DNA of 36,376 nt, from the NCBI GenBank assembly GCA_020442185.1, contig JAGRKS010000096.1, positions 1 to 36,376 on the forward strand. Reading direction: 5' to 3'. Positions 24,664 through 32,552 of the stretch are shown piece by piece. Under the pieces are notes generated by a model. The model worked only from the letters and a program-made list of their open reading frames with translations. It ran no database searches and was not told the DNA's origin. Each line of letters begins with the position of its first letter. The stretch's first letter is position 1. The translations under genes were made by a program, and so were the position numbers. This DNA comes from Hyphomicrobiaceae bacterium. Lineage in GTDB: Bacteria > Pseudomonadota > Alphaproteobacteria > Rhizobiales > Hyphomicrobiaceae.

Positions 24664-25074
24664 CTACCAACCGCAGTTGAAAGAGGGCTTGCTGTCGGGC
24701 GGGGCAAGCGAGATGCTCATGTCACTCGCGTGAATGCATCCCACATGAAGGACGGTCGACTTGTCGACTACTGTGCCATTTCCTCGGTCAGCTGGTGTTC
24801 TATGACGAAGTTTCTGGCAATCCGTCGGCGACCACGAGGCTGGGACCGGAACAGCAATAGAATGCTCGCCGAGCTTCATGACGCATACTTTGACATTCCG
24901 CGCATTCTCCAATTTTTCGAGTTTTATTATGCGACTTTTGAGCGCATCCAACTCGGCTCTTATGCACCTTTCAATTTGATCGCAGGGCTTGCTTTGACCC
25001 GCAACGCTTCCGGGAAACAGCCCTAACGTGACGAACACTACAGCTGCGGTTACAAAAAAAAGATCTCTAAACAT
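24664..25074 (-). CDS. Small secreted hypothetical protein
   Basis: A 136-residue unknown protein. It begins with a signal peptide (MFRDLFFVTAAVVFVTLGLFPGSVAGQS) and is followed by CDQIERCIRAELDALKSRIIKLEKLENARNVKVCVMKL, a short helix with paired cysteines. The remainder (WSPTDCQKLRHRTP, then VVDKSTVLHVGCIHASDMSISLA) has two further Cys, which suggests disulfides and export to the periplasm. The ATG at 25074 is preceded by GGAG at a 7-base distance. The gene is AT-richer than the backbone. No family or partner was recognised. Confidence 0.55.
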   Translation of the reverse strand: MFRDLFFVTAAVVFVTLGLFPGSVAGQSKPCDQIERCIRAELDALKSRIIKLEKLENARNVKVCVMKLGEHSIAVPVPASWSPTDCQKLRHRTPADRGNGTVVDKSTVLHVGCIHASDMSISLAPPDSKPSFNCGW

Positions 25075-25313
25075 TTCAGTTCTCCAAACTTCCTGGTCAG
25101 CGAGCAATTCGCCAACCATGATGATGGCCAGAACGAACGCACCACCCTTGCACTACTCTCACGCTCGGCCAGACTACCAGGGAGCGGACGACCTTCAAAC
25201 TTATTGTCTCCACGTCATCCATGTCACTTCCTGGCCCGATCCATTTTCGTTCTCTTCGGGCGCTACCGGAGGGTGAGCGGAACTGCAGGTCGTGGGAGCA
25301 GCGGACCTCGGCA

Positions 25314-26126
25314 TTATACCGGCACCAACTGAGCCGCCGCATGCAGGATGTCTGAAGACAGAACCGGACTCTTCCTCCTGTTCGCATGACCGACGCTGAG
25401 CATCGGCTCTCCGGTTAAAGTTTCTATGCGGGTCTTGCTCGCCTTCACGTAAGCGAGCGCCTTGTCGGCGCCGAGGAACTTGCGGCCGGTCTTCAGCGCC
25501 GCCACTCCTGTCGAGCCGACGCCCATGAACGGATCGAAGACAAGGTCGCCGGGTTTGGACGCGATCTTCAGAATGTGTTCGAGGACGGCCACGGGCTTCT
25601 GCGTCGGGTGCTTGGGATTCTTTAAGCGCTCGCGCCCCATACAGATCGGCGTCTGGATGAAGTTGTGCATCTCGTTCTGCTTGCCGAAGTTCCAGGTGTG
25701 TCCCTTGTTCCACATGGCGACGATCAACTCGCAGCTGTTGAGGAAGCCGGCCTTGCGCAGCTTCGGCGCCGGGTTGGTCTTGTGCCAGACCATGAATTGG
25801 AAGGTATCGAACTCGGAGTCGAATGCGCGGTGCCAGTCACCCAGCTGGTTGTAGCTGGTGAACGCGAAGATGTTGCCGGTCGGCTTCAGGATGCGCTTGA
25901 AGTCATGGAGCCACGCCGCCGGATCGAAGGTCTCGTTGTCCCAGGCGGCAATGTCGTTGTTGAAGTCCGCGCGCCAGTCGAGCTTGATGTTACCGGTCGA
26001 GTAGTTGCCGAGATTGTAGGGCGGGTCGGTCAGGATGAGATCGACCGACGCATCGGGGATCGTTTTGATGAGCTTTGCGCTGTCGGCGCAATGGATCTCG
26101 GCTCCCTTAATTCGTGATAAGTCCAT
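25314..26126 (-). CDS. Beta-class DNA methyltransferase (adenine-N6 or cytosine-N4), modification partner of a type II system
   Basis: A 270-residue SAM-dependent DNA methyltransferase. Motif IV TDPPYNLG is at about 33-40 and motif I VFDPFMGVGSTG at about 196-207, preceded by HPTQKPVAVLEHIL. This order (catalytic motif first, SAM motif last) defines the beta class. DPPY allows either adenine-N6 or cytosine-N4 methylation. It lies 5 bases after the stop of the restriction enzyme gene; a TTG at 26135 could give a slightly longer, overlapping form. The last 25 residues (VGHANRRKSPVLSSDILHAAAQLVPV) are not conserved. Its role would be to protect the element's and host's own DNA from the neighbour. 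Confidence 0.9.
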   Translation of the reverse strand: MDLSRIKGAEIHCADSAKLIKTIPDASVDLILTDPPYNLGNYSTGNIKLDWRADFNNDIAAWDNETFDPAAWLHDFKRILKPTGNIFAFTSYNQLGDWHRAFDSEFDTFQFMVWHKTNPAPKLRKAGFLNSCELIVAMWNKGHTWNFGKQNEMHNFIQTPICMGRERLKNPKHPTQKPVAVLEHILKIASKPGDLVFDPFMGVGSTGVAALKTGRKFLGADKALAYVKASKTRIETLTGEPMLSVGHANRRKSPVLSSDILHAAAQLVPV

Positions 26127-26131
26127 ATAAT

Positions 26132-26956
26132 TCAAGTATTCAGATAAGCATGCCTTATTTCGTCGAGGGCAGCAACGATGCGCTGTGAATTGCGGCGGTA
26201 CTCGTCGATGACGATGTCATAGCCATCTTCAGCCTTGGCGACGAAGTTCCAGAAATCGCGGCCGATCAGCAGCTCCTCGTCGGCGAAGAACTGACGAACC
26301 CGGCCCTGCAACCACGGACGGCCTTCGCCGTAGCGGTTGTACGCCGTCGCGAAATGGATCGAAATCGACGGCGGCGTGCTGTTGCCGGCGCTGAGCCGGC
26401 TGGCGAGGATCGCGTACTGTTCCAGCAACGCCTCCTTTTCGGAGCGGGCCTTCTTGTTGTCGAGGTCGCCGCCGATTTTCAATTCGATCAGGTGATGGGA
26501 GTGGGCGTCCTCGTCGAACAGATAGTAGTCACTGTCATGGCGCGCCGGCACGGCATCCGCGGACAGGAGCTGCGGCAGCCCGGCGTAATGCGATGCGGAT
26601 GGCGACCTGGTTCTCTCCTTGTAGGCATGCAGAAGGCGCGCGATCTCGCCCGTCTGTGCGGGGGAAAGCACGCCGGCGACCTGGCGGTCGACGACGTATG
26701 ACAGGCGAGCAATGCCGATCGCCAGATCCTCCAGCATGTTGCCGAGGGAGCTGTCGAGGGAACGGACGAGCGCGGTGTAGTACTGAAGATCTGGACCGAG
26801 CGCGGCGATGAAGACGTTATGGACCTTCATGTTGATGGCGCCGTCCGGGTTGTCGACTTCGCCGACATGACGCGCAGAGAAACCACTGGCAAAGGATGCG
26901 ACTGAGGTTGCGACCAACGCACGGATATTGCGCTCGTGCGCCGCTGTAGCAGACAT
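26132..26956 (-). CDS. Type II restriction endonuclease, TdeIII-like
   Basis: A 274-residue protein with a PD-(D/E)XK-type catalytic core: D143 (ARHDSDYYLFDEDAHSHH) and the E158/K160 pair in LIELKIGGDLDNKKARSEKEALLEQYAIL. The upstream segment RSLDSSLGNMLEDLAIGIARLSY and the GGDLDNKKA stretch resemble the TdeIII restriction family, whose founder cuts GGNCC. The specificity here is not known. It precedes and nearly overlaps the methyltransferase gene, forming a complete type II pair. The ATG at 26956 lacks a clear Shine-Dalgarno, which may keep restriction low until the methylase has accumulated; that is inference. Confidence 0.65.
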   Translation of the reverse strand: MSATAAHERNIRALVATSVASFASGFSARHVGEVDNPDGAINMKVHNVFIAALGPDLQYYTALVRSLDSSLGNMLEDLAIGIARLSYVVDRQVAGVLSPAQTGEIARLLHAYKERTRSPSASHYAGLPQLLSADAVPARHDSDYYLFDEDAHSHHLIELKIGGDLDNKKARSEKEALLEQYAILASRLSAGNSTPPSISIHFATAYNRYGEGRPWLQGRVRQFFADEELLIGRDFWNFVAKAEDGYDIVIDEYRRNSQRIVAALDEIRHAYLNT

Positions 26957-27022
26957 ATGACTGCAGGATAGCAGGAGACATGAAGAAGCGCTCGCGCGTG
27001 GTGTGGATAGCGAGCGCGCCTA

Positions 27023-27063
27023 CAAGAAAACCCCGCGTCGCGATTTTGGCTCGCGACGCGGGG
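27023..27063 (-). terminator. Very strong intrinsic terminator after the DUF3768 gene
   Basis: CCCCGCGTCGCGA (27031-27043) and TCGCGACGCGGGG (27051-27063) form a perfect 13-bp stem. On the minus strand this is followed by TTTTCTTG. It begins 7 bases past the stop of the gene ending at 27071 and insulates it from the restriction gene. Confidence 0.88.
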
Positions 27064-27070
27064 TGCGCCA

Positions 27071-27409
27071 TCAGTATTCCTCAGCCAGCATGACGGTGAG
27101 AACCCGCAGCGTCACTTCAGGATCGCTCGGATCCTCGGACCCCATCTCTCCCGAAGTATTATAGTAATCGAGCTTCCAGAAGAGCTTGTGGCCTTCGAGC
27201 GAGAATGCTCCGAAGTCGTGCTCACCATACGGGTCATTCTTCTTCGTGAAGTCGTCGAACGACGCGACCGTGGCAAGTGCTCGCGCGACGAACTCCGGGC
27301 CTCGGTCGTTCACACCTGCGGTGACGAGGACGCGTCCCGTCGGCGCCGGCAACATTCTGCGAAAGTGATCGTTGAGCTCGCGGATACGAGCTGTGTTTGC
27401 TTCTGACAT
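27071..27409 (-). CDS. DUF3768 family protein
   Basis: A 112-residue protein starting MSEANTARIRELNDHFRRMLPAPTGRVLVTAGVNDRGPEFVARALATVASF. The middle (FDDFTKKNDPYGEHDFGAFSLEGHKLFWKLDYY) matches the signature of DUF3768, a small domain family common on alphaproteobacterial plasmids and islands with no known function. The ATG at 27409 follows GGGAG at a good distance. It is downstream of the 79-aa gene with an inverted repeat between them, and ends in a strong terminator, so the two form one transcription unit. Confidence 0.85.
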   Translation of the reverse strand: MSEANTARIRELNDHFRRMLPAPTGRVLVTAGVNDRGPEFVARALATVASFDDFTKKNDPYGEHDFGAFSLEGHKLFWKLDYYNTSGEMGSEDPSDPEVTLRVLTVMLAEEY

Positions 27410-27470
27410 TTCAAGTCTCCCTGTGGCGACCGACATCGCGGAAGTGCGGTGCCGGATGGCGAAAGGGAGT

Positions 27471-27500
27471 TGCGAGCCGCCGTGTTGCAGACGGCTCGCA
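27471..27500 (-). other. Intercistronic hairpin
   Basis: TGCGAGCCG (27471-27479) and CGGCTCGCA (27492-27500) form a perfect 9-bp stem between two same-direction genes. There is no T-tract, so it may reduce readthrough or protect the upstream transcript. Confidence 0.55.
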
Positions 27501-27519
27501 TTCTAACGCTGAGGCGGGT

Positions 27520-27759
27520 TCACTTGGCCTTACCCTTCGCGGGCTTCGGCTCATCCTCCTCCTCGGTTTCGACTTCGCGGACGACCAACTTGCCCTCGCC
27601 GAATATGGGCAGCGCTTGCAGCATGAGGTTGAACCCCTTGCCGTCCTCGTGAGGAAACGCAGTGCCGACGTTCAGCCAGAACGTGTTGGGTCGCCCGTGC
27701 TCGTCTTTGCCGGGCTTTGGAATGATCGAATAGACGCGAAAGAGCTTCTGCTCAGCCAT
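27520..27759 (-). CDS. Small hypothetical protein with acidic/Lys-rich tail
   Basis: A 79-residue protein, MAEQKLFRVYSIIPKPGKDEHGRPNTFWLNVGTAFPHEDGKGFNLMLQALPIFGEGKLVVREVE, followed by a charged Glu/Lys tail. The compact beta-rich core (FWLNVGTAFPHEDGKGFNLMLQALP) looks like a conserved small family of alphaproteobacterial plasmids and islands, but I know no function. The ATG at 27759 is preceded by AAGGAGG, an excellent ribosome-binding site, suggesting strong translation. It is the first gene of the unit with the DUF3768 gene. Confidence 0.75.
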   Translation of the reverse strand: MAEQKLFRVYSIIPKPGKDEHGRPNTFWLNVGTAFPHEDGKGFNLMLQALPIFGEGKLVVREVETEEEDEPKPAKGKAK

Positions 27760-27800
27760 GACGGCCTCCTTATGTTGAGCGTCAGTGCTGCCGACGTTGG

Positions 27801-27842
27801 CAGCGCCACGCGCACGCAATGGAATGCGCGGACGTGGCGCTG
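27801..27842 (-). promoter_or_regulatory. Leader hairpin upstream of the 79-aa gene
   Basis: CAGCGCCACG (27801-27810) and CGTGGCGCTG (27833-27842) are perfectly complementary around a 22-base loop. It lies 41 bases upstream of the start codon on the minus strand and may be an operator or leader structure. Confidence 0.45.
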
Positions 27843-28183
27843 AAAGCGTCGCGTCTGGAAGGAACCGACCATGTCTGGGAACTGGCAGGCAGTATACGTG
27901 AGAGAGACCCGATCAGCAATGTCGCGGGCCTCGTCGTCACGCCTTCATGATCATTGGTGAGGCTGCCGCCTGATCATTGGAGCCGGCCGTGCAGCTGCAG
28001 CGGCACGAGCAAGGCGCGCGGGCCAAGGGCGCGAGTTGTCGATGTCAGCCGAACAGGTTGGAGCGCTTGACTTGTCCTTGGTGCGCGCGGTGCTCGTGGC
28101 ACACTTGCGCCAAGGCAGGTGCGGACTTGGCTTATCCCTCCGGCCGAACATTGGATCGCTGCGCATGTGGTAGACTTTGGACT
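27843..28183. other. Divergent promoter region with repeated TGATCATTGG
   Basis: About 340 bases without a supported gene separate the 79-aa gene from the second replication-relaxation gene. TGATCATTGG occurs twice in direct orientation (27948-27957 and 27971-27980), 23 bases apart. Near the right end a possible -10 (TAGACT, 28171-28176) lies 7 bases before the ATG at 28184, suggesting a leaderless message. Confidence 0.4.
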
Positions 28184-29209
28184 ATGAGAGGAGGCAAACG
28201 TTCGCGGTTCGAGCCGGGCGGTGCTCCCGGGCTTCGCCTGACGGAACGCGACATCGAAATCGTGAAAGCCGTTGCGAGCTATCGCGTGCTCGATGCGCAG
28301 TTGATCGGGCGGGTGCTGCCGCTATCTGGATTTGAGGCGCGCGGCATCGACGCGCGTACGGGGGAAATCGATCATGCCAAGAAGATCCGCGACCGCCTGA
28401 CTGAACTGTTCCACGGACGCCTTCTATCTCGACCACGCGCCGGCTTCAGTTTCGCATTTCCAGGATCGGAGGCGATCGTCTATGCGCCAGGCCCTGGGGC
28501 GTCGGACCTTCTTCGCCATCGCACCGATATTGACGTTGATCCCAATGCGATCCGCAAGGCGCAGACAGCACAACGCGGATTTCTTGAGCATCAGCTGCTT
28601 ACCAATGCGGTCGCGATCAGCTTTCGGGAAGCTGCGGCAAGGCGAACGGATCTGCGCATCGAAATCGACGACGCGGTTCTCGACAGCGCGACTGCGGACC
28701 ACGCACGCGCGTACCGGTTCGGCGCCGACATCGTTCTTGGCGACGAGCGTCGCAAGATCGGCATAGTTCCCGACCTGACGATGACGATCAGCAAGGCGGG
28801 GCGCACACACGCCTATTTTGTGGAGATCGATCGCCAGACGGAGCCGGCCGTTCGCCAGTGCCGGTCACGTGGCAAGCGTCAACCGACTCTGACCGGCACC
28901 AGCATCCTCAGGAAGTTGCTCGGCTATGCCGCCGTCAAGGCCTCAGGCACAGTCGAGGAGCGCCTGGGTTGGCGCAACTTCAAGGTGCTATTCGTATGCG
29001 AGCCGCGCCCTGGAGGGGGAGACCGCATCGCGCGGCTGATCGAGATCGTGCAGCGCTACGCGCCACAAAAAGCCGGCTTGTTCCTCTTTGCGTTAGCAGA
29101 AGACATTGCGGCAAGCAGCGACATCATGCAGGCCGTGTGGTGTGATGCCAGCGGGAATACCCGACGGCTCGATCCTTCCGATTTCAGTGAGCACAAAAGA
29201 ATCTCTTGA
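28184..29209 (+). CDS. Replication-relaxation family protein (winged helix), copy 2
   Basis: A 341-residue protein of the same family as the product of 17930-18889. The N-terminal winged helix reads LTERDIEIVKAVASYRVLDAQLIGRVL, followed by KKIRDRLTELFHGRLLSRPRAGF and the C-terminal core KIGIVPDLTMTISKAGRTHAYFVEIDRQTEP, then GTSILRKLLGYAAVK and GWRNFKVLFVCEP. The shared pattern (IxPDxxF/T...YFVEIDR...SILRKLxxY) makes the relationship clear although overall identity is low. The chosen ATG at 28184 gives the family-like N-terminus; the open frame upstream is Cys-rich and unlikely. It converges on the second ATPase gene, their 3' ends overlapping by 26 bases. Confidence 0.82.
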   Translation: MRGGKRSRFEPGGAPGLRLTERDIEIVKAVASYRVLDAQLIGRVLPLSGFEARGIDARTGEIDHAKKIRDRLTELFHGRLLSRPRAGFSFAFPGSEAIVYAPGPGASDLLRHRTDIDVDPNAIRKAQTAQRGFLEHQLLTNAVAISFREAAARRTDLRIEIDDAVLDSATADHARAYRFGADIVLGDERRKIGIVPDLTMTISKAGRTHAYFVEIDRQTEPAVRQCRSRGKRQPTLTGTSILRKLLGYAAVKASGTVEERLGWRNFKVLFVCEPRPGGGDRIARLIEIVQRYAPQKAGLFLFALAEDIAASSDIMQAVWCDASGNTRRLDPSDFSEHKRIS

Positions 29210-30512
29210 TAGCAGCTTCGGCATCGAGGCGCGGGCGACCGAAGCGGGCCGCGCTCTCTTGGCTGACTTTCGCTGCGCGCGCTCGATGCCCGGATGACGG
29301 CGGATCGGTGCTGAGGTGATAGGGCTCGGAGGGCACGCCGCGCTGGAGCAGTGAGACGTGCGCCGTCCAGTTGGCCAATTCAACAAGCTGATCCGGGTTG
29401 CCTAATTGAAGGCGCGGTGCCAGCACTTTGGCGTCCTCGAAGCTCGTTCGGAATGCGACGATCGATCCGGCATTGGCGAGGATCGCCCCCTGCAGTCGTT
29501 CGGGAATTTGCGACAGCGCCTGATGCACAAGGTTGAGGCTCAGGTTCCATTTGCGCGCCTCCGACAAGATCACTTCGAACGTCGTGGTCGCGAAATTCTG
29601 GAACTCGTCGACATAGAGGGAAAAGGGAACACGGGTTTCGCGCGTACGCTCCATGGCGGCCTGGGTGACAGCGCTGACCAGCAGCGCTCCGGCGAGGCGC
29701 GCGTTCTCCTCGCCGAGTCGCGCCTTGGAGAAATCGGCGATGATGATCTGGCGGCGCGCCAGGCATTCGGCGATATCGACGGTCGCGTGCGACTGCCCCC
29801 ACAGCAATCGCAAATCCGGATGCGACAGCAGCGCACCGATCTTGTTCTGCAGCGGCATCAGCGCTTCCTCGCGCTTCGACGCCGGCCAGCGATCAAACTC
29901 ATCGCGCCAGAAGGCGATGACGGTCGGGTCCTCGACGTGATGGAGCAGGGAAGCGCGGAATGTGGTATCGGCGAACAAACGCCCGAGCGCGATCAGCGAT
30001 AACGCCGGCCTGCCGCGCACGACCGTGTTCACTTCGATCAGCGTCTGCAGTCCGCGCGACAGAATGTAGTCGAGGCGCGGTCCCCAGCTGTCGGCCCAGG
30101 CATGCCGGCAGGCGGCGGTGATGTTGGCGGCCTGCAGGGCAATCGATCCCGGCGGCACGCCGGCAAGGGGATTAAGACCGACGGGGCGTGCGGCGCCGGC
30201 CGGCTGGATCACACAGACATCATGCGTGCGTCGGCGCGGAATGAGTGCAAGCACGTCGGCGGCGAGATCGCCGTGCGGATCGATCAGACAGAATCCGGCC
30301 CCGGCCGCCAGATCCTGCGCCATGAGCGATAAGAGCAGCGTCGACTTGCCCGAGCCGGTGGCACCGATCGCGTAGAGGTGACGCGCGCGCGCCTCGGCGT
30401 CGAGAACAAGCGGCGCCGTAGTGACGTCGATATCGCCGTAGCGCTCGACCGAGCCGAGCCGCAGATCGGGATGGCGAAGAGGCGCACATGTTGTAACAGC
30501 AGGCGAAGTCAT
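29184..30512 (-). CDS. HerA/VirD4-like ATPase, copy 2
   Basis: A 442-residue P-loop ATPase. Walker A YAIGATGSGKSTLLLSL is at about 47-63, FCLIDPHGDLAADVLALIP follows, Walker B is VPFSLYVDEFQNF near residue 300, and the adjoining segment is SEARKWNLSLNLVHQALSQIPERLQGAILANAGSIVAFRTSFEDAKVLAP. This is the HerA/TraG-type DNA-pump core, as used by coupling proteins. No membrane anchor is seen. It is shorter than the ATPase at 19816-22026 and clearly not a recent duplicate. The ATG at 30512 with GAGAG upstream is preferred over a longer frame to 30602. Its 3' end overlaps the convergent replication-relaxation gene, so both ATPases in this element sit near such a gene. Confidence 0.85.
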   Translation of the reverse strand: MTSPAVTTCAPLRHPDLRLGSVERYGDIDVTTAPLVLDAEARARHLYAIGATGSGKSTLLLSLMAQDLAAGAGFCLIDPHGDLAADVLALIPRRRTHDVCVIQPAGAARPVGLNPLAGVPPGSIALQAANITAACRHAWADSWGPRLDYILSRGLQTLIEVNTVVRGRPALSLIALGRLFADTTFRASLLHHVEDPTVIAFWRDEFDRWPASKREEALMPLQNKIGALLSHPDLRLLWGQSHATVDIAECLARRQIIIADFSKARLGEENARLAGALLVSAVTQAAMERTRETRVPFSLYVDEFQNFATTTFEVILSEARKWNLSLNLVHQALSQIPERLQGAILANAGSIVAFRTSFEDAKVLAPRLQLGNPDQLVELANWTAHVSLLQRGVPSEPYHLSTDPPSSGHRARAAKVSQESAARFGRPRLDAEAAIKRFFCAH

Positions 30513-31109
30513 AAGCTCTCGCCAGCCGCGGCCCGGCCAGGCTGGCAACCTGGGTGAGCGTCTGCCCATGGCTCGTTGTGCCGTTACCGGCGCGTTGCGC
30601 ACGATCGGCCCGGTGCGTCACGGCTGAAGGGAACCGACGAAGGCTCCAGCTACCATTATAGAACGTCGCGCGTGCAGACCCTCGCGTGTCCTGTGGAGAG
30701 CGTCGGCGACGATCCTTGCCGACCGGCACGTGCGCCCCGTCGGCCTCCGTACCTGCCATGCGGCGCGGTGCTTTTTCGCATCCTGCGTCAGGTCGTCAGG
30801 ATGAGGCCCGACTTCATGCGTTTCCCCGAAGCCGCGCCGACGCTGCCGTATCACAGCGAAGGGCAGGCGAGGGGCAAGCCTGATCCGCAACGGCAGCAGA
30901 AATCGCGGATCAAGGCGCCGTCGCGCGCGGCAACGGCAGTCCCTGCAGAAAACGCGCGAAAAAGCATGAAGTCGGGCGTCAGCCCGACGGGGCGCATTGC
31001 TATTGCGCGCTTTCAGGAACGATCCAAAAGAACTCGAACACCCCTCTGTTCGGGACCTTGCATTCAATGCCGTCCAGCCGTCGTCGAGGTGGGGATACCT
31101 TCTAAGGCC
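30513..31109. other. Long gap without a supported gene
   Basis: About 600 bases. Frames are open on both strands (to 190 residues) but have Arg/Pro/Cys-rich composition and overlap each other with no family resemblance. The stretch could be a decayed gene or an extended regulatory/origin region; with the palindromes to its right it separates the ATPase from the winged-helix gene. Confidence 0.4.
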
Positions 31110-31250
31110 GTCGGCCTGTTCTATTATTGTATCTTGTATATATAGAGTGCTGACAGGATGTCAGAGTGGCTATGCCGAAATGTCGTGGTCCTGCGCCAAT
31201 AAGTCAGAGCAGAAATGGCCATTTCATAGGCACCGACATTTTGTCAGAGG
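31110..31250. other. AT-rich palindrome cluster, candidate replication origin or operator
   Basis: An unusually AT-rich patch (TTCTATTATTGTATCTTGTA, then TATATAG) is followed by two related inverted repeats: CTGACA-GGA-TGTCAG (31150-31164) and GACA-TTT-TGTC (31235-31245). Each continues as TCAGAG, then G-rich bases, then GCCGA a little further on. A third half-site, GTCAGAG, is at 31203-31209. Between them GAAATGGCCATTTC (31212-31225) is a perfect 14-bp palindrome. Such clusters next to a replication-type winged-helix gene are typical of plasmid origins or partition sites. Function is inferred. Confidence 0.45.
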
Positions 31251-31267
31251 GTACGCCGATGCTGCAA

Positions 31268-31627
31268 TCAGCGACCCTGCGCTCGCTCGCTGTGATCATA
31301 GAGCACGACCTGCTCGACCCACTTGTTGGTCGAACGGAGATCGCCGCGATCGTTCTTCTCCAAGAGCCCGGCATCGAGACCGTCCTTGATGGCGCGGAAT
31401 GCCTGCCGGTCGGAAATGTCGAGGAAGTTTGCGATCTCGGCCTTGGACTGCGTACACCACGGGTGGTCGGGGCGATGCGAAAGCTGGTGCACGCTGTCGA
31501 TGACGGCGTAGGTGGTGAAGGAGAGACCGAACTTCACGCGTAGCGGGTGGTGAATGATGGAGAAGCGCGGTTTTAATTTGAACCGGCGCTCCGGCGAATT
31601 GGGCATGCGGTTCGCAATGTGGTCCAT
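31268..31627 (-). CDS. Winged-helix DNA-binding protein (plasmid replication-type)
   Basis: A 119-residue protein. The core KPRFSIIHHPLRVKFGLSFTTYAVIDSVHQLSHRPDHPWCTQSKAEIANFLDISDRQAFRAIKDGLDAGLLEKNDRGDLRSTNKWVEQVVLY is a winged helix of the kind used in replication-initiator or replication-regulator proteins of plasmids and phages (helix-turn-helix at about residues 55-85). The ATG at 31627 is only 6 bases after a TATACT box (31634-31639 on the opposite strand), so the message may be leaderless. The palindrome cluster directly downstream could be its binding site. It follows the KfrA-like gene in the same direction. Confidence 0.7.
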   Translation of the reverse strand: MDHIANRMPNSPERRFKLKPRFSIIHHPLRVKFGLSFTTYAVIDSVHQLSHRPDHPWCTQSKAEIANFLDISDRQAFRAIKDGLDAGLLEKNDRGDLRSTNKWVEQVVLYDHSERAQGR

Positions 31628-31728
31628 GGCGCCAGTATAGCATGGCGATTCGAAATCCACTCGCGGTCAAGCGCGCGCAAGGGGATAACTGCGACGGACC
31701 TTTTGAAAAATCGGCGCCCGAAAAATAC

Positions 31729-31776
31729 GGCTCAATGGAGCCATTCCCGAGCGTCGCACAATATTAGTTTTGCGAC
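31729..31776. promoter_or_regulatory. Paired inverted repeats between two DNA-binding protein genes
   Basis: GGCTC-AATG-GAGCC (31729-31742) and GTCGCA...TGCGAC around an AT-rich 12-base loop (31753-31776) lie between the KfrA-like gene and the winged-helix gene. They could be operators of either protein or a partition site. Confidence 0.4.
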
Positions 31777-31796
31777 ATGAACGCAGAGAGTCCCCA

Positions 31797-32552
31797 TCAG
31801 GATGCAGCGCGATCGCCGAAGCCCGTGTGCGGCATCGCGCGATCTTCGCTACCGGGCAGATCCTTGCGCTCCGCACCGATGTCGCCGTCATCGTGGTCGC
31901 GTTCGGCGCGCGGCAGAAACCGATCGAGGCGGTGATTGCCGGTGAGCTTGAGCACCATCGACTGCAACCCCTGGATCAGGATGTTGGTCTCTCGGTCGCG
32001 CTCGGAGGCGTCGGCGAGTTGCTTGTTCTTGGTCGCCACTTCCCCGCGCAGGAATTTGATCTCGTCGTCCTTCTCGCCGATGCGCATTTCGAGTTGCGCG
32101 ACGAGCTGCGACGTGTCGCGACGCTCCTCGGCGACGTGCGCCGTCATGTCGGCACCCGGCGCCGGCTGGCGCTCCTCGTGACGTGGCGTGTCGTTCGTCA
32201 CAGACTCAATGTTCTGCGGCACGACGGGCGTCGCGAACTGGCGCGACACGTCCCGTCCGGTCGCAGCGGCCGTCGCCGCCAATTGCTTGAGCTGCGTCAG
32301 GTGACGCTCCACCGAGTACGGCGCCACGAGGTATTTGTCGCCGGTCGTCGTCGCCACCTTCTGGCAGTCGAGATGGCCGCCCGCACAGAAGCGTTGCAGC
32401 GAACGCTGCGAGCGGGGGAAGCCTCGACTCGCATAGATGTTGCCGACCTCGTCGAGCGACAGGGCATGACGCATGTCGTCGGGCATCACCTCCGCCGCGT
32501 CGCGCTCTGGCGCATCGAGTCGCGGCATGTCGGAGGTTGTCGGCGGGAACAT
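31797..32552 (-). CDS. KfrA-like DNA-binding coiled-coil protein
   Basis: A 251-residue protein. The N-terminal part contains a helix-turn-helix (ALSLDEVGNIYASRGFPRSQRSLQRFCAGGHLDCQKVATTTGDKYLVAPYSVERHLTQLKQL), which looks MerR/HTH17-like. A coiled coil follows (AQLEMRIGEKDDEIKFLRGEVATKNKQLADASERDRETN). The tail (HRLDRFLPRAERDHDDGDIGAERKD) is charged. This domain layout is that of plasmid KfrA-type stabilisation or nucleoid-structuring proteins; close homology cannot be tested here. Start at 32552 is favoured because TACAAT lies 6 bases upstream (leaderless arrangement); ATG 32528 is an alternative. Confidence 0.65.
   Translation of the reverse strand: MFPPTTSDMPRLDAPERDAAEVMPDDMRHALSLDEVGNIYASRGFPRSQRSLQRFCAGGHLDCQKVATTTGDKYLVAPYSVERHLTQLKQLAATAAATGRDVSRQFATPVVPQNIESVTNDTPRHEERQPAPGADMTAHVAEERRDTSQLVAQLEMRIGEKDDEIKFLRGEVATKNKQLADASERDRETNILIQGLQSMVLKLTGNHRLDRFLPRAERDHDDGDIGAERKDLPGSEDRAMPHTGFGDRAAS

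Noticed and set aside
30576..31145. 189-codon plus-strand and 149-codon minus-strand frames
   Set aside because: They overlap each other, have unusual Arg/Pro/Cys composition and no recognisable domain; treated as a non-coding gap.
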